NCBI GenBank assembly: GCA_944383855.1 | Contig: CALWRB010000051.1 | Coordinates: 1 to 49,268, forward strand | Direction of reading: 5' to 3' | Origin: an uncultured Lachnospiraceae bacterium | Lineage (GTDB): Bacteria > Bacillota > Clostridia > Lachnospirales > Anaerotignaceae | Length of the DNA: 49,268 bases | Shown here: piece by piece, positions 1-7,624 of the stretch | Layout: the number at the start of each line of letters is the position of its first letter | How positions within the stretch are numbered: position 1 is the stretch's first letter | The notes under the pieces: model-generated | The model's database searches: none | The model's input: only the letters and a program-made list of their open reading frames with translations | What the model was told of the DNA's origin: nothing | Position numbers and translations under genes: made by a program

Positions 1-799
1 CAATCCATGTTACGCTACCAGATGTATATGTAAGAGTAAGGGGCGTTTCACTTGGTACATAACTTTTTTTTACGTTATCAGATGGAACAAGCACCTTTCC
101 TGAATTTTCACTACGATTTACTAACGCGTTTACCTTCCCCATCAGCGTCCCGGTGGTATCCGATGCACCACTGTCCGTTGTTGTGCCGATTCTGTTGAGC
201 ACTTCCGACACACTCGCATTTGCAAGAGCCTCTGCGATCATGTTTTTTAAATCGGTGTCCATGTACTCTGCAAGGTACTCAACACCCTGCCAGAATGTCT
301 GAATCTCTCTTGCGGACGCTATATCTCCGCTCTCTCCAAAATTGTTCACCATATCCGTCATCAACGACAGCGCTTCATAGATATTTTGAAACAAAATCAC
401 CAAAGACCCATATTCGTTGGAACTCTCCACACTTCCGCTTGTCAGCAGACTTTTGGTAATGTAGATATGAAATACCTCCGTTGACAGTATTTCTTCGTTG
501 TCTTTCCAAACGCTGATCTGCGTCAAAAGTACTCCGCAAACAGCCAAAGCCTCTGTCGTCAAAAGAAATTGGCATCTTCCGTTTGCGGCATCTGTCAAAT
601 CTCCATCGCAAAAGATTTCCGTGCCGTCCGGTTTGACTGCAAAGATCCTGACTTCATGCTCTGTCAAATCCAACGGTATCCCGCCGTCAAACAACTGCAC
701 GTCCAGGTATCGGCTGTTGGTATCTCCTTGCACCGCCGTAATGATATCCGTTACCTTTTCGTTGATCTCAATGTCCAGCTTTGTATATGTCTTAGCCAA
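1..799 (-). CDS. BppU-like phage baseplate/receptor-binding protein, N-terminal part (cut by window edge)
   Basis: This frame is open from a TTG start at 799 to the window edge (about 266 residues visible). The TTG is chosen because GGAGGTGG (813-806) lies 6 nt upstream; the nearby ATG (803) meets a stop after three codons. The protein begins MAKTYTKLDIEINEKVTD and continues with a beta-rich region (SRYLDVQLFDGGIPLDL) typical of the BppU N-terminal domain, which in lactococcal-type siphoviruses joins baseplate and receptor-binding modules. A helical stretch with several Met and Leu residues follows, then a Thr/Ser-rich part. It starts one base after the Dit stop codon, so it belongs to the tail operon. 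The C-terminal receptor-binding part is not visible. Family call is by pattern; confidence moderate. Confidence 0.65.
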   Translation of the reverse strand, partial: MAKTYTKLDIEINEKVTDIITAVQGDTNSRYLDVQLFDGGIPLDLTEHEVRIFAVKPDGTEIFCDGDLTDAANGRCQFLLTTEALAVCGVLLTQISVWKDNEEILSTEVFHIYITKSLLTSGSVESSNEYGSLVILFQNIYEALSLMTDMVNNFGESGDIASAREIQTFWQGVEYLAEYMDTDLKNMIAEALANASVSEVLNRIGTTTDSGASDTTGTLMGKVNALVNRSENSGKVLVPSDNVKKSYVPSETPLTLTYTSGSVTWI

Positions 800-1522
800 T
801 CATAACCACCTCCAATTCGGTTGTATCTCAACCTTTTCCACATTCCCGCTCCATGAAATACTGTTTTCCCCAACATCAAAAACAGGAAAGAGAAAATCCG
901 CCTCTGCGGGCGGAAGATACTCTACACTGCTTTCCGTCAAAATCTCCATGCACTCACAGTCCAATGTTGCTTTTGCCCGTAAGCCAAGTATCGTATACGC
1001 ATTCCCATTGACAGAAAGCGTAACATCTCCGTTTCCGTAAACCGTGATGATCGGTTCGGCATAAACCGTACCGCGATTGCGCAGTATGTTCGCTTCCGTC
1101 AGTGTCAGAAAATCGTCCGACTGGTTGACACTGTACTTAAAAGGGAAAGTATCAAATGTGACAGTGAATTTTTGGAAGTATTGCAGCATCTTTCCGATAC
1201 TGATTTGATTATCTACCCGAACACGATATTTCTTATCCAGTTCTGTGGAAAAAATGATTTCTCCGACACCGTCCAGCCACGCGCAGATAGCGTCGATATT
1301 CTTTCTTTGTGTGATCGCGCATTCCACGCTCAAGCTATAATTTTCATAGGTCCCGTCATCTATATGCAAAACACCGTTTCTGCCGCCAACTTCGACTTGT
1401 TCGACTCTTTTTTTCGCTTTTTGCACATCTGGCATGGAAGTTACGATCACCCCCATGTCCAGACTGTTTTTCCCGTTAAAAATAAAGTACGGTCTATACA
1501 GTTCTTCCGCTTGATTTCTCAT
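800..1522 (-). CDS. Distal tail protein (Dit, SPP1 gp19.1-like)
   Basis: A 240-residue protein directly downstream of the tape measure gene, with a 4-bp stop/start overlap. Dit forms the hexameric hub joining the siphovirus tail tube to the baseplate. Visible family marks are the early YFIFNGKNSLDMGVIV segment (N-terminal belt domain), VGGRNGVLHIDDGTYENYS in the middle, and the late strands KFTVTFDTFPFKYSVNQ, which are typical of the Phage_tail / Sipho_tail family. The length fits Dit proteins (about 200-280 residues). The next gene is BppU-like; no Tal (tail-associated lysin) gene lies between them, which is where one would usually expect it. Confidence 0.85.
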   Translation of the reverse strand: MRNQAEELYRPYFIFNGKNSLDMGVIVTSMPDVQKAKKRVEQVEVGGRNGVLHIDDGTYENYSLSVECAITQRKNIDAICAWLDGVGEIIFSTELDKKYRVRVDNQISIGKMLQYFQKFTVTFDTFPFKYSVNQSDDFLTLTEANILRNRGTVYAEPIITVYGNGDVTLSVNGNAYTILGLRAKATLDCECMEILTESSVEYLPPAEADFLFPVFDVGENSISWSGNVEKVEIQPNWRWL

Positions 1523-4314
1523 GTCGCACCACCTTTTGCCAACGCTTGCTGTCTTCTGAAAAACTCCAGCTCTCTGGCAAACGTTTCCACAGTTCTGCCG
1601 TTGCTGTTTTCGACCTTCGCAATGTTTAAAACGATGCCGCCGAAGTTATAAGATCGGCTGTTGTTCACGTTGCTTCCGAAGCCGTTCGATACACCGCCGA
1701 GTCCCTTTTGGACCGTCCGCATCACGCTTGGTATTTTCTTTAACCAGCCAATCTCATAGCCTTCCGCTGAATAAGCGCCGAATTTTTCAAATACACCGGA
1801 CGGGCTGTTGATGTCAAGCCTTGCTTTTGCTTTTGCGATCGCAGCCGCCACAACAGAGGCAACCGCATTGATCACACCGCTTTCTCCGTCCAATATCCCC
1901 TTTGCCAATCCTTCCATGCAGTACAGTCCGACCTTGACGAAATCCGGCTGAAAGCTCTCTGCCGTTTCGATAGCTCTCTCCTTCAGCTCCGCAGCGTATG
2001 CAAACAAAAGAGGCTCTTGCTCCCGCATACCCTCTACCGCAGCCGCAAAGCTTTGCTCGCCGTCCAACACCGTACCCGATACCGCCTCCGCTGCCAATGC
2101 GGACGCACCGGTCGCAGATGATGTACCATCTTTGGCAATCGCCTGAAATGCCTTCAGCTGATCACCGAAAAGCTCTTGCGATACACGTGCAATCGCCTGT
2201 TCCTTTTGCTCATACAAACTGATATATTCATTCCATTTTTCATCGCTCATGGAAAGCAATTCTTCCATATATGCAGTAGCGTCCCCGATATCTAACCCAA
2301 GCACATCATCAAACAGGTTTTGCGGCACAGCTTTTTGCTGAAAATCTGCAAGCAAATCTCCGTACCGTTCCATGTCTGCAATCTGTTCTTCCAAATTCGT
2401 CAAGCTGAAAATCTCACCGCCAGATTCGTCCAAAATGCGTTCAAACAAATCGCCGTATCCCTCTAATTTGCTTTCCAGCGTTTCCTTTCGGCTCTCCACC
2501 TCGCCGATCAAATCATCGATACTGTCTGTGACGTTTATTTTGATCTGATCAGCCGCTTCCTCGACTATAGAGGCCTTCGAATCCAAACCATTTGCCAAAC
2601 CTTCATCGACATTTTCGCCGACTTCATGCGACCATTTGGACGGCGAATGCGTGTCAAAACCATCTTTACCCGTGAATGAATCTTTGATGCTACCTATAAA
2701 ACCGCTAACTTTCCCTTTCAGCCACTGCCATTTTTCATGGATTCCGCCCCAAAGTCCTTCGATGATATCCTTTCCCAACTGCTTCATATTTTCGGGGATC
2801 TCTGACAGCCATGACTTAGCTTCTTCTACCGCGTTCGGGATATCCTCCGTGAAAAATTTTTTGAGGGTGCTTACTGCGCCGCCTACGGTTTCTTTCACTT
2901 TTGCCCAAGCCACATCGACTTTTTCCCGGAACGTATCGTTTGTCTGGTATGCCGTAATCAGCGCAGCGGCAAGCCCTGCCAACAAAGAAACAACCAGACC
3001 GATCGGATTCGCTTTGATCGCCGTATTAAAAGCAATCATCGCAGCTTTGGCTTTTCCGAGTGCGCCTGCCACGCCACCTAAGCTTGTGATAAACATAGCC
3101 AAGCCCATAGTCGCCAATGCTGCAGCTATTCCTGTCGCCAGAGCAAGAATCGGGTTTCCTTCTTCCAGCATATCCGCAAATCCGTTGGCAATTTCCGCCT
3201 GTTTTTCCCGAAAAGATGTCGCAATCGGCAAAAACATTTCTCCAAGCCTGCCCGTCGCGCTTTCCAGTTCGGCAGTCGCCTCGTTGGATTTTACCAGCTC
3301 CGCGTTGTTTTCACGCCATGCATCGGCTACCCCAGGCAAACCCTGCCCGGACAGTTCTTCCATCACCAGATTGACACGTTCTGCCTCTGTCTTGGCAGCG
3401 GCTAATTTTTCGTTAAACGCATCTTCGTTTGTTCCTGCCCAATTCAGTACGTCCGCAAATGTACCCGTCACTGTTCCCGCCTTGACTGTTTCATTGATCG
3501 CCTCTGCCAAGCCGTCGATCGGAATACTGTCGCCATAAGTCGCCCATGCGCCGATCGCCCCGTCTATCAATTCATTCAGCTGCTCCTGTGGCAATTTCAG
3601 TGCCTGAAGGTTTGATAATGCTGTAGCCGCTTGCTGTTGATCACCCAAAACACCGTACAGCGTTTGATAAGACTTGCTTGTTTCGGCAGAGGAATATCCT
3701 GCTTTTGCAGAAGCGGTTTCCAGAGTACCCATGATCTTGTTGTACTCTTTCGTGCTCTCCGTAAGTTCCAGTAAACTGCTTGCTAAGCCTGTCACACCGT
3801 CTGCAACAATATTGCCGAGAAACGTACCCTTAAAGGTATCTCCAAGCGTATCCATTTCCTTGCTTGTGTCCGATGCCTCGTCGCCAAGTCGGCTCAGCCG
3901 GGTCTGCATTTTCTTCATGTCCGCCGTTGCTGTATTGATTTTTTGCGAAAGGTCATTTACAGACTTGACCTGACGATTATAAGCATTCTGTGCTTTGAGT
4001 GCTTGCTCTGACGATTCTCCGAATTCACTGTTCATCTTCTGCAGCTCATCTTCCAATGTGCTGAGCTTATTCTTTGCTCGTTCGTATTGTCCTTGCAGCA
4101 GCTTAATCTTGTCTGCATTGACTTGGATTGATCGGCTAAGTATATCGCCTTTCACTGTCGCTGCCTCTTGGCTGTTTTCCATACCCTCAAACTCTGCAAC
4201 TGCTAACTTCATTTCACTACCTAACGTTTTTAACTCCGAATTGATTGCGCTTAGACTGTCACGGAAACTTTTTTCGCCGTCTATGCCGATCTTTGCGCCA
4301 ATGTCTGCCGCCAT
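1519..4314 (-). CDS. Phage tail tape measure protein
   Basis: At 931 residues this is the largest gene in the prophage, as expected for a tape measure, whose length sets tail length (very roughly 0.15 nm per residue, so a tail of about 130-140 nm). The N-terminal third is long charged coiled coil (LSAINSELKTLGSEMKLAVA, then alternating heptads up to about residue 150). Hydrophobic and Ala/Gly-rich segments lie around residues 390-450, consistent with the membrane-active part that is ejected with DNA. The C-terminal part has the PSGVFEKFGAYSAEGYEIG element seen in many Firmicute phage tape measures. ATG at 4314 follows AAGGTGGTGAG. The region just upstream carries a divergent gene (4402-4926). 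Confidence 0.93.
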   Translation of the reverse strand: MAADIGAKIGIDGEKSFRDSLSAINSELKTLGSEMKLAVAEFEGMENSQEAATVKGDILSRSIQVNADKIKLLQGQYERAKNKLSTLEDELQKMNSEFGESSEQALKAQNAYNRQVKSVNDLSQKINTATADMKKMQTRLSRLGDEASDTSKEMDTLGDTFKGTFLGNIVADGVTGLASSLLELTESTKEYNKIMGTLETASAKAGYSSAETSKSYQTLYGVLGDQQQAATALSNLQALKLPQEQLNELIDGAIGAWATYGDSIPIDGLAEAINETVKAGTVTGTFADVLNWAGTNEDAFNEKLAAAKTEAERVNLVMEELSGQGLPGVADAWRENNAELVKSNEATAELESATGRLGEMFLPIATSFREKQAEIANGFADMLEEGNPILALATGIAAALATMGLAMFITSLGGVAGALGKAKAAMIAFNTAIKANPIGLVVSLLAGLAAALITAYQTNDTFREKVDVAWAKVKETVGGAVSTLKKFFTEDIPNAVEEAKSWLSEIPENMKQLGKDIIEGLWGGIHEKWQWLKGKVSGFIGSIKDSFTGKDGFDTHSPSKWSHEVGENVDEGLANGLDSKASIVEEAADQIKINVTDSIDDLIGEVESRKETLESKLEGYGDLFERILDESGGEIFSLTNLEEQIADMERYGDLLADFQQKAVPQNLFDDVLGLDIGDATAYMEELLSMSDEKWNEYISLYEQKEQAIARVSQELFGDQLKAFQAIAKDGTSSATGASALAAEAVSGTVLDGEQSFAAAVEGMREQEPLLFAYAAELKERAIETAESFQPDFVKVGLYCMEGLAKGILDGESGVINAVASVVAAAIAKAKARLDINSPSGVFEKFGAYSAEGYEIGWLKKIPSVMRTVQKGLGGVSNGFGSNVNNSRSYNFGGIVLNIAKVENSNGRTVETFARELEFFRRQQALAKGGAT

Positions 4315-4349
4315 ATGTTCTCACCACCTTCTTTATATATGCTGTACGA

Positions 4350-4379
4350 TTGTTTTTTCTCCCGATATTATGCTATAAT
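4350..4379 (+). promoter_or_regulatory. Sigma-A promoter of the plus-strand gene inside the tail operon
   Basis: A -35 TTGTTT (4350-4355) and a perfect -10 TATAAT (4374-4379) are separated by 18 bp and point to the ATG at 4402. Phage late genes on both sides are on the other strand, so this promoter would let the gene be expressed from the silent prophage. Confidence 0.7.
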
Positions 4380-4401
4380 CACTCCGAAGGGAGATGCGTT
4401 T

Positions 4402-4926
4402 ATGGCTTTTTTGAAACTTACCAGTAAAGATCAGTACGGAAACCGTGAAGTGCGCTTTATTTATGTGTCAGGCATTATCGGTCTTTGCAAAACCGAGCAG
4501 GAGTTGATCGACGTCACCATAGACACGGAAGAAGGCAGTTTGAAGTTTTGCAGTACCGTCGATCGAAACCGTACCGCCGAGCTGCCGCTTTCCCGTGTGA
4601 AAGATGTACGGGATTTTATGTTTACCAAAACCTATTATGCCGATAAAAGCGTCATAGGTCGCGCCATTGTCGGCAGTTGGCTGGGCGGTCCTAATGCCCC
4701 TGTGATCGGCGCTATATCCGCCTTGCAGGGCAAAGTAAAAAAGACAGACTATCGCCGCCGCATCAGTATTTTTTATGACGATACCGAGGGCAGAGAAAAA
4801 CAGATCCTGTTAGAGATCTGCGGCGCGTCCATCGGCTGGAGAAAGTTTGTCAAAGAGCTGCCGAAAGATGAAAACTCTGTTTATGCCCCAAAGGAAAAAC
4901 CGGAATCTACGCATATCAAGTTATAA
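4402..4926 (+). CDS. Plus-strand cargo (moron-like) protein with glycine-rich hydrophobic hairpin, unknown function
   Basis: A 174-residue protein; ATG 4402 is chosen because GAAGGGAG (4386-4393) precedes it, while an upstream in-frame ATG has no ribosome site. The first half looks like beta strands (VRFIYVSGIIGLCKTEQ, IDVTIDTEEGSLKFCSTV) followed by LPLSRVKDVRDFMF. A glycine/hydrophobic hairpin (SVIGRAIVGSWLGGPNAPV, about residues 93-115) comes next, then a charged C-terminus with RISIFYDD. The same order (strands, polar bridge, Gly hairpin, strand, helix) is seen in the protein at 24229-24789. It sits alone on the plus strand between tape measure and tail chaperone with its own promoter and terminator, the hallmark of a moron expressed in the lysogen. 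A role in surface change or superinfection exclusion is only inferred. Confidence 0.75.
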   Translation: MAFLKLTSKDQYGNREVRFIYVSGIIGLCKTEQELIDVTIDTEEGSLKFCSTVDRNRTAELPLSRVKDVRDFMFTKTYYADKSVIGRAIVGSWLGGPNAPVIGAISALQGKVKKTDYRRRISIFYDDTEGREKQILLEICGASIGWRKFVKELPKDENSVYAPKEKPESTHIKL

Positions 4927-4933
4927 TCATTTT

Positions 4934-4957
4934 CCCCACTTTCGTGGGGCTTTTTCA
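4934..4957 (+). terminator. Intrinsic terminator of the plus-strand cargo gene
   Basis: CCCCAC (4934-4939), loop TTTC, GTGGGG (4944-4949), then CTTTTTC. It lies 8 bp after the stop codon of 4402-4926 and abuts the GT stop codon on the other strand. Confidence 0.85.
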
Positions 4958-5146
4958 TTTGCGTTCAAGCAATGTGAAGAATTCAGCCAGTTCTTCGTCC
5001 TCGGTCTTGATATATTTCAGCTTTGCGCCTTCGTGTTTTACCTGCTCAATCGCAATAAAATCGCACAGCTCACCAAACGGAAGTGTCCAAATTTCACGAT
5101 AGGAAAATCCGATTTTTAAGCCGTACCAGATGAGCCAGATGAGGCT
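4955..5146 (-). CDS. Tail assembly chaperone T extension (reached by -1 frameshift from the 5116-5538 gene)
   Basis: This segment has no start of its own. Reading in the -1 frame from the A6 run at 5151-5146 gives 63 residues beginning SLIWLIWYGLKIGFSYREIW and continuing TLPFGELCDFIAIEQVKHEG before TGA at 4957-4955. The pattern SYREIW-LPFGEL-DFIAIEQ is the classic T part of gpGT-type chaperones in Firmicute siphoviruses. In these phages a small share of ribosomes slip from G into T, and the GT fusion binds the tape measure during tail assembly. The shift site reads AAG-AAA-AAA-GCC, so slippage of a tRNA-Lys on the A6 tract is the likely mechanism. Confidence 0.85.
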   Translation of the reverse strand, partial: SLIWLIWYGLKIGFSYREIWTLPFGELCDFIAIEQVKHEGAKLKYIKTEDEELAEFFTLLERK

Positions 5147-5538
5147 TTTTTCTTCTTTGACTTTGGGGAGGCATCATCGTTTTTTCCCTCTTTTTCCTCC
5201 TCGATTTCCACCTCTCGTTTTGCCCCTACAGATATAGTGCTGTAAACATCAACACGCAATCTTGCGATATCATCAATGCCAAATACGGTATAGAGCGTAT
5301 CCTCGTCCAAAGGCTTCGGCGCATTTTCGCCAAGAAATTCCTTATATCGGCTTCCTGCCCGGCTCAATTCCGAAATCAACCAGAAAGTAGACTCTAACAG
5401 TGCCCCTGCGTCCTCCGATGCAAGTGCTGCGTCCAATCCGTCCAGACTGCCGAATTTTTTACAAACATTGGCAACCACACGAGTGCTGAAGCACATAGGA
5501 TACTTTGCACCCAAAACCTCAATTTCTCCAACTCTCAT
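5116..5538 (-). CDS. Tail assembly chaperone G
   Basis: A 140-residue protein starting MRVGEIEVLGAKYPMCFSTR with GGGGGTGAG upstream of ATG 5538. It lies between the major tail protein and the tape measure, the fixed place of tail chaperones. The body is helical (VANVCKKFGSLDGLDAAL), followed by a very charged end (EIEEEKEGKND, then SKKKKASS). In the zero frame translation stops at TAA 5118-5116; a -1 shift on the A6 run 5151-5146 extends it into the T segment (4955-5146). The ratio of G to GT is important for tail assembly in related phages. Confidence 0.88.
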   Translation of the reverse strand: MRVGEIEVLGAKYPMCFSTRVVANVCKKFGSLDGLDAALASEDAGALLESTFWLISELSRAGSRYKEFLGENAPKPLDEDTLYTVFGIDDIARLRVDVYSTISVGAKREVEIEEEKEGKNDDASPKSKKKKASSGSSGTA

Positions 5539-5554
5539 TTTCTCACCCCCACTG

Positions 5555-6151
5555 TTATGCTGTGATACTGAAGAATTGTTTGATCGCAGCCTCTGCGTCC
5601 GCCTCGCTGTCCATAATATTAGACAACTTCTTCCACTGATGATTCACGGTATCGTCCCGCATGATCGTTCCACTGATTTCAGGGGTGCCCCATTCCACGG
5701 TTTCGCCCTGCGTAGTAAACGTGTCACTCGGATTGCTGAATTTGATCTTCGGCAGTACGATCGCCTGATATCCGACTTTTCCACCGTTTTGTACCTTTAC
5801 GATTGCGCCAAATCCAAGATAAGGCGTAGCCTGCGCATCGTCCCAATTATACCATTTGGGTGTTTCCGTTTGGATTTCCTCCGATGTGATCGCCTCCTCC
5901 GATACACCCAAAATCGTCAACAGCACTTCCGGCAGAAGGTCATCTGTCGTCAATGTAAAACTGCCGCCGCTAAAGGTATTCGCCGTTTCGGCGGGACCGT
6001 TATCCGCGTACAAAATGTTATCGTCCGCATCTTCCAATTCAATGCTGAGTTCTACCGCTTTGCCCATCAGCGCACCGTCGGAATAGGTCACAGTAGTTTC
6101 CGTATTCGCGTATTTTGCGAAGTAAGGTTTGCTCAAACCGATTTTTGCCAT
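5555..6151 (-). CDS. Major tail protein (tail tube)
   Basis: A 198-residue protein in the tube-protein position, directly before the chaperone gene. ATG 6151 has AGGAG 8 nt upstream; a GTG three codons earlier lacks a site and overlaps the previous gene. It starts MAKIGLSKPYFAKYANTETT, the typical opening of Firmicute phi13-type major tail proteins. It goes on with beta-rich repeats, a middle segment WYNWDDAQATPYLGFGAIVK and a late part FTTQGETVEWGTPEISG that matches the usual GETVEW element. It polymerises as hexamer rings around the tape measure. Confidence 0.9.
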   Translation of the reverse strand: MAKIGLSKPYFAKYANTETTVTYSDGALMGKAVELSIELEDADDNILYADNGPAETANTFSGGSFTLTTDDLLPEVLLTILGVSEEAITSEEIQTETPKWYNWDDAQATPYLGFGAIVKVQNGGKVGYQAIVLPKIKFSNPSDTFTTQGETVEWGTPEISGTIMRDDTVNHQWKKLSNIMDSEADAEAAIKQFFSITA

Positions 6152-6156
6152 TTCTA

Positions 6157-6645
6157 TCACTCCTTTTTACAATTTTCGATTTCTTTTTCAAAAATATCTT
6201 TCATTTTTGCTTCCGCAGGTTTTTTGGCTTGTCGTATCGCATGTTCCATAAACGGTGTTTTCAAACTAAAGCTTGTGCCGCTTGCCGCTATTCTTGCAAT
6301 CATTTGATTTGGCTGTCCGTTCGGATATTTCTTTGTTTTAGAATGGCTGTTATATCCATCAAAGCCGACTGCGGTATGAATATAACCGTTCTCATTTCGA
6401 ATCGGCGCAATCCCAAAGCTTTCCAGTAAGCCTTCCTTTTGTACCTGCCGTATGCCCTTTGCGGGATTCGTGGGAGTGCCCCAACTTTCATCTGTCGGTA
6501 AATTTCTGATCTCGGCTTTCACGGCATCTGCTATCATTTCAGTGCCTACATACAGTGCTTTTTTCGCGATTTCTTCGCTACGGTCAGATATCTTTTCTAT
6601 GAACTGCAAATATTCGTTGATCCCCGTAAATGTAATCTTAGCCAT
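6157..6645 (-). CDS. HK97 gp10-like head-tail/tail completion protein
   Basis: A 162-residue protein beginning MAKITFTGINEYLQFIEKIS. The helical N-terminus followed by AKKALYVGTEMIADAVKAEI and a C-terminal FMEHAIRQAKKPAEAKMKDI matches the gp10 family, small proteins that complete the head-tail joint or tail top. It overlaps the preceding gene by 8 bp and ends 5 bp before the major tail protein start. The order connector, stopper, gp10, terminator-like, tube is standard, although here the gp10-like gene follows the terminator candidate. Confidence 0.8.
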   Translation of the reverse strand: MAKITFTGINEYLQFIEKISDRSEEIAKKALYVGTEMIADAVKAEIRNLPTDESWGTPTNPAKGIRQVQKEGLLESFGIAPIRNENGYIHTAVGFDGYNSHSKTKKYPNGQPNQMIARIAASGTSFSLKTPFMEHAIRQAKKPAEAKMKDIFEKEIENCKKE

Positions 6646-6958
6646 TCAGCACCTCCCAGCGCCATTCAAAATGGTGAAAACCGGTTTCTTCTTCGTACTG
6701 GATACTGTTCATCAAAAAAGAGATGCCGTTTTCACCGAAACTTTTTTCCAGTTCTTCCACCCATGGATCAAATTCTGTTTTCGTAAACAAATCTGTTGTT
6801 CCCGTTACAACTGTGTTCACGTGAAAATTATCAGCGCTTAAGTCATTCCTTCCGTCTTCCTGCCAGACAAAATATCTGTCTGACTGCATTCTTTCGCAGT
6901 GGCTGACTTGCTCGGTTACGGCAAGGTGTGCCGCAATAATCTTTTCGTACCATTTCAT
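6638..6958 (-). CDS. Candidate tail terminator / minor tail protein
   Basis: A 106-residue protein starting MKWYEKIIAAHLAVTEQVSH. It overlaps its upstream neighbour by 4 bp and its downstream neighbour by 8 bp, so translation is probably coupled. Size, acidic character and position between the stopper-like and gp10-like genes suggest the tail terminator, which caps the tube once the right length is reached. The sequence shows no strong diagnostic motif; the late part HHFEWRWEVLNG ends in aromatic-rich strands. Assignment is mainly by synteny. Confidence 0.6.
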   Translation of the reverse strand: MKWYEKIIAAHLAVTEQVSHCERMQSDRYFVWQEDGRNDLSADNFHVNTVVTGTTDLFTKTEFDPWVEELEKSFGENGISFLMNSIQYEEETGFHHFEWRWEVLNG

Positions 6959-7332
6959 GCTTCCACCTCAAATCTCTGCCGAATGATCGATAGGGAGATA
7001 TCGCAAGACGGCGGATAAACCTCCTGCACCGACTGCACAGATTCGATTCTGTACTGCGTGCCGTCCTCCGTGACCGCAATGTCCTGCGGATCAATTCCTG
7101 CCGCGATCGGCACACGAATCACCTTGACCACTTCCGCCATCGCTTGCTTAGAAAGATAAATTCTGTTTATCCCCAAGCGCTGATTTGCATATCTCAAATT
7201 GATTTTGGTTTTCAAACCCGCTTTCGGCTGATAACCGGGTGCGGCTGTATTTTCAACCGTACAGATCCGCACCAGTCCGTCATTGAATGCCTGCGTTATT
7301 TCATGCTTCGCTCTGTTGGGTGCTTTCCACAT
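6955..7332 (-). CDS. Candidate head closure (stopper) protein
   Basis: A 125-residue protein starting MWKAPNRAKHEITQAFNDG. Its 5' end lies 32 bp inside the preceding connector gene and its 3' end overlaps the next start by 4 bp. The middle, VKVIRVPIAAGIDPQDIAVT, followed by YRIESVQSVQEVYPP, suits the small beta-barrel head closure proteins (HK97/SPP1 gp16 group) that sit under the connector and hold DNA in the head. Called by position and fold-like pattern rather than by a clear signature. Confidence 0.6.
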   Translation of the reverse strand: MWKAPNRAKHEITQAFNDGLVRICTVENTAAPGYQPKAGLKTKINLRYANQRLGINRIYLSKQAMAEVVKVIRVPIAAGIDPQDIAVTEDGTQYRIESVQSVQEVYPPSCDISLSIIRQRFEVEA

Positions 7333-7624
7333 ATTCGGACACCAGCCTTTCGTTTTGCATCGCTAAAATCAGCGACAGATAATTGTTTTCGAACACATCT
7401 AACGCCGCAGAGGACGCATAACGGACATACTCCAACAGCAGTGTTCTGGGCAATCCGTCTGCATCGTAATCCTGCCCGACACCACCCTTGCCGTCCAGAT
7501 AAACAGATGCAGCGGCGATCAGGCCACGGATTTTGTCGTCCGTGGCACTATCGTTCCATGTGATGTTAAGATAGTTCTTCACATCTGCCAAAAGCTCTGC
7601 AGGGATATCCGCTCTTTGCATCAT
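7301..7624 (-). CDS. Head-tail connector (gp6/gp15-like adaptor)
   Basis: A 107-residue helical protein with the pattern DIPAELLADVKNYLNITWND followed by KIRGLIAAASVYLDG and YVRYASSAALDVFENNY. This is the standard arrangement of the phage QLRG/gp6-like adaptors (early helix LxxVKxYLxI, then IxxLIxxAxxYL). The adaptor ring binds below the portal. It starts at the stop codon of the capsid gene (ATGATG, so 7624 or 7621 is possible). Confidence 0.85.
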   Translation of the reverse strand: MMQRADIPAELLADVKNYLNITWNDSATDDKIRGLIAAASVYLDGKGGVGQDYDADGLPRTLLLEYVRYASSAALDVFENNYLSLILAMQNERLVSEYVESTQQSEA

